A stretch of DNA of 5,164 bases, from contig CAMNIW010000106.1 of NCBI GenBank assembly GCA_946540675.1, positions 1-5,164 on the forward strand. The letters run 5' to 3'. The notes below the pieces were generated by a model. The model saw only the letters and a list, made by a program, of their open reading frames with translations. It was not told where the DNA came from and ran no database searches. This DNA is from an uncultured Clostridia bacterium. GTDB lineage: Bacteria; Bacillota; Clostridia; Christensenellales; Borkfalkiaceae. The translations under genes and the position numbers were made by a program. This document shows positions 4,962-5,164 of the stretch, piece by piece; positions within the stretch are counted from its first letter, which is position 1, and each line of letters opens with the position of its first letter.

Positions 4962-5164
4962 TGGCTAAATTTATCTTTGTAACGGGCGGAGTCGTATCCG
5001 GACTCGGCAAAGGCATAGTGGCGGCGTCGCTCGGACGGCTTCTCAAAATGCGCGGGCTTAAAGTCGCGGCGCAGAAATTCGATCCGTATATGAACGTCGA
5101 TCCGGGGACGATGAATCCCGTTCAGCACGGCGAAGTGTTCGTTACCGACGACGGAGCGGAGACC
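4961..5164 (+). CDS. pyrG: CTP synthase PyrG, N-terminal fragment (truncated by window edge)
   Basis: PyrG makes CTP from UTP, ATP and glutamine (or ammonia), the last step of de novo pyrimidine nucleotide synthesis. Only the first 68 codons of a gene that normally encodes about 535 residues are in the window, all from the synthetase (amidoligase) domain. The sequence is diagnostic: the P-loop GGVVSGLGKG (9-18), QKFDPYMNVDPGTMNP (38-53) and QHGEVFVTDDGAET (55-68) match the highly conserved CTP synthase N-terminus. Lys17 and Lys39 fall where the catalytic lysines are expected. The P-loop has Gly14 where most bacterial enzymes have Ser (VVSSLGKG), a mild difference. The gene has a strong SD, its own promoter and a structured leader suggesting control by transcription attenuation and perhaps by SD masking. 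The glutaminase domain is outside the window. Confidence 0.97.
   Translation, partial: MAKFIFVTGGVVSGLGKGIVAASLGRLLKMRGLKVAAQKFDPYMNVDPGTMNPVQHGEVFVTDDGAET

Noticed and set aside
1..5164. CRISPR arrays, tRNA/rRNA genes, insertion sequences or phage genes
   Set aside because: No regularly spaced repeats, cloverleaf-like segments, terminal inverted repeats with a transposase, or phage-type proteins were seen.

Overview
The window looks like chromosomal core DNA of a Gram-positive bacterium of the Bacillota, most likely a member of the Clostridia. The signs are a DegV-family protein, a Bacillota-type PlsX, a PyrG with the low-GC Gram-positive style N-terminus, strong purine-rich Shine-Dalgarno (SD) sites, and near-consensus sigma-A promoters. 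Codon use is mixed: ATA is common for Ile and AGA/AGG for Arg beside many GCG/GTC/TCG codons, and it is the same in all genes, so nothing looks recently transferred. Genus-level placement is not possible from what is visible; an uncultured gut clostridial lineage is a guess.

Layout. On the minus strand, a DegV/FakB-like fatty-acid-binding protein (110-979) is followed 7 nt downstream by the start of a small membrane protein that runs off the left edge (1-102). Divergently on the plus strand lie plsX (1156-2172) and, 3 nt later, a large UvrD/PcrA-like helicase with a complete DnaQ-type 3'-5' exonuclease nested in its middle (2176-4773). The 176-nt degV/plsX intergenic region holds two back-to-back consensus promoters with a small dyad between their -35 boxes. 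A 187-nt region then leads into pyrG (CTP synthase, 4961 to the right edge, truncated).

How the genes fit together. DegV-family (FakB) proteins carry fatty acids for phosphorylation to acyl-phosphate, and PlsX makes or consumes acyl-phosphate from acyl-ACP. The divergent pair therefore meets at one phospholipid-precursor intermediate and could be co-regulated from the shared spacer. The helicase-exonuclease is presumably a DNA repair or recombination enzyme; its place behind plsX is not explained by pathway.

The two most notable items are (1) the exonuclease nested in the 2B region of an SF1 helicase, with every catalytic residue of both enzymes present, and (2) the pyrG leader. That leader contains a promoter, an attenuator-like terminator whose 3' strand has two competing upstream partners, and directly after it an 11-bp perfect inverted repeat that would bury the pyrG SD sequence. 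No RNA genes, CRISPR arrays or mobile elements were seen.
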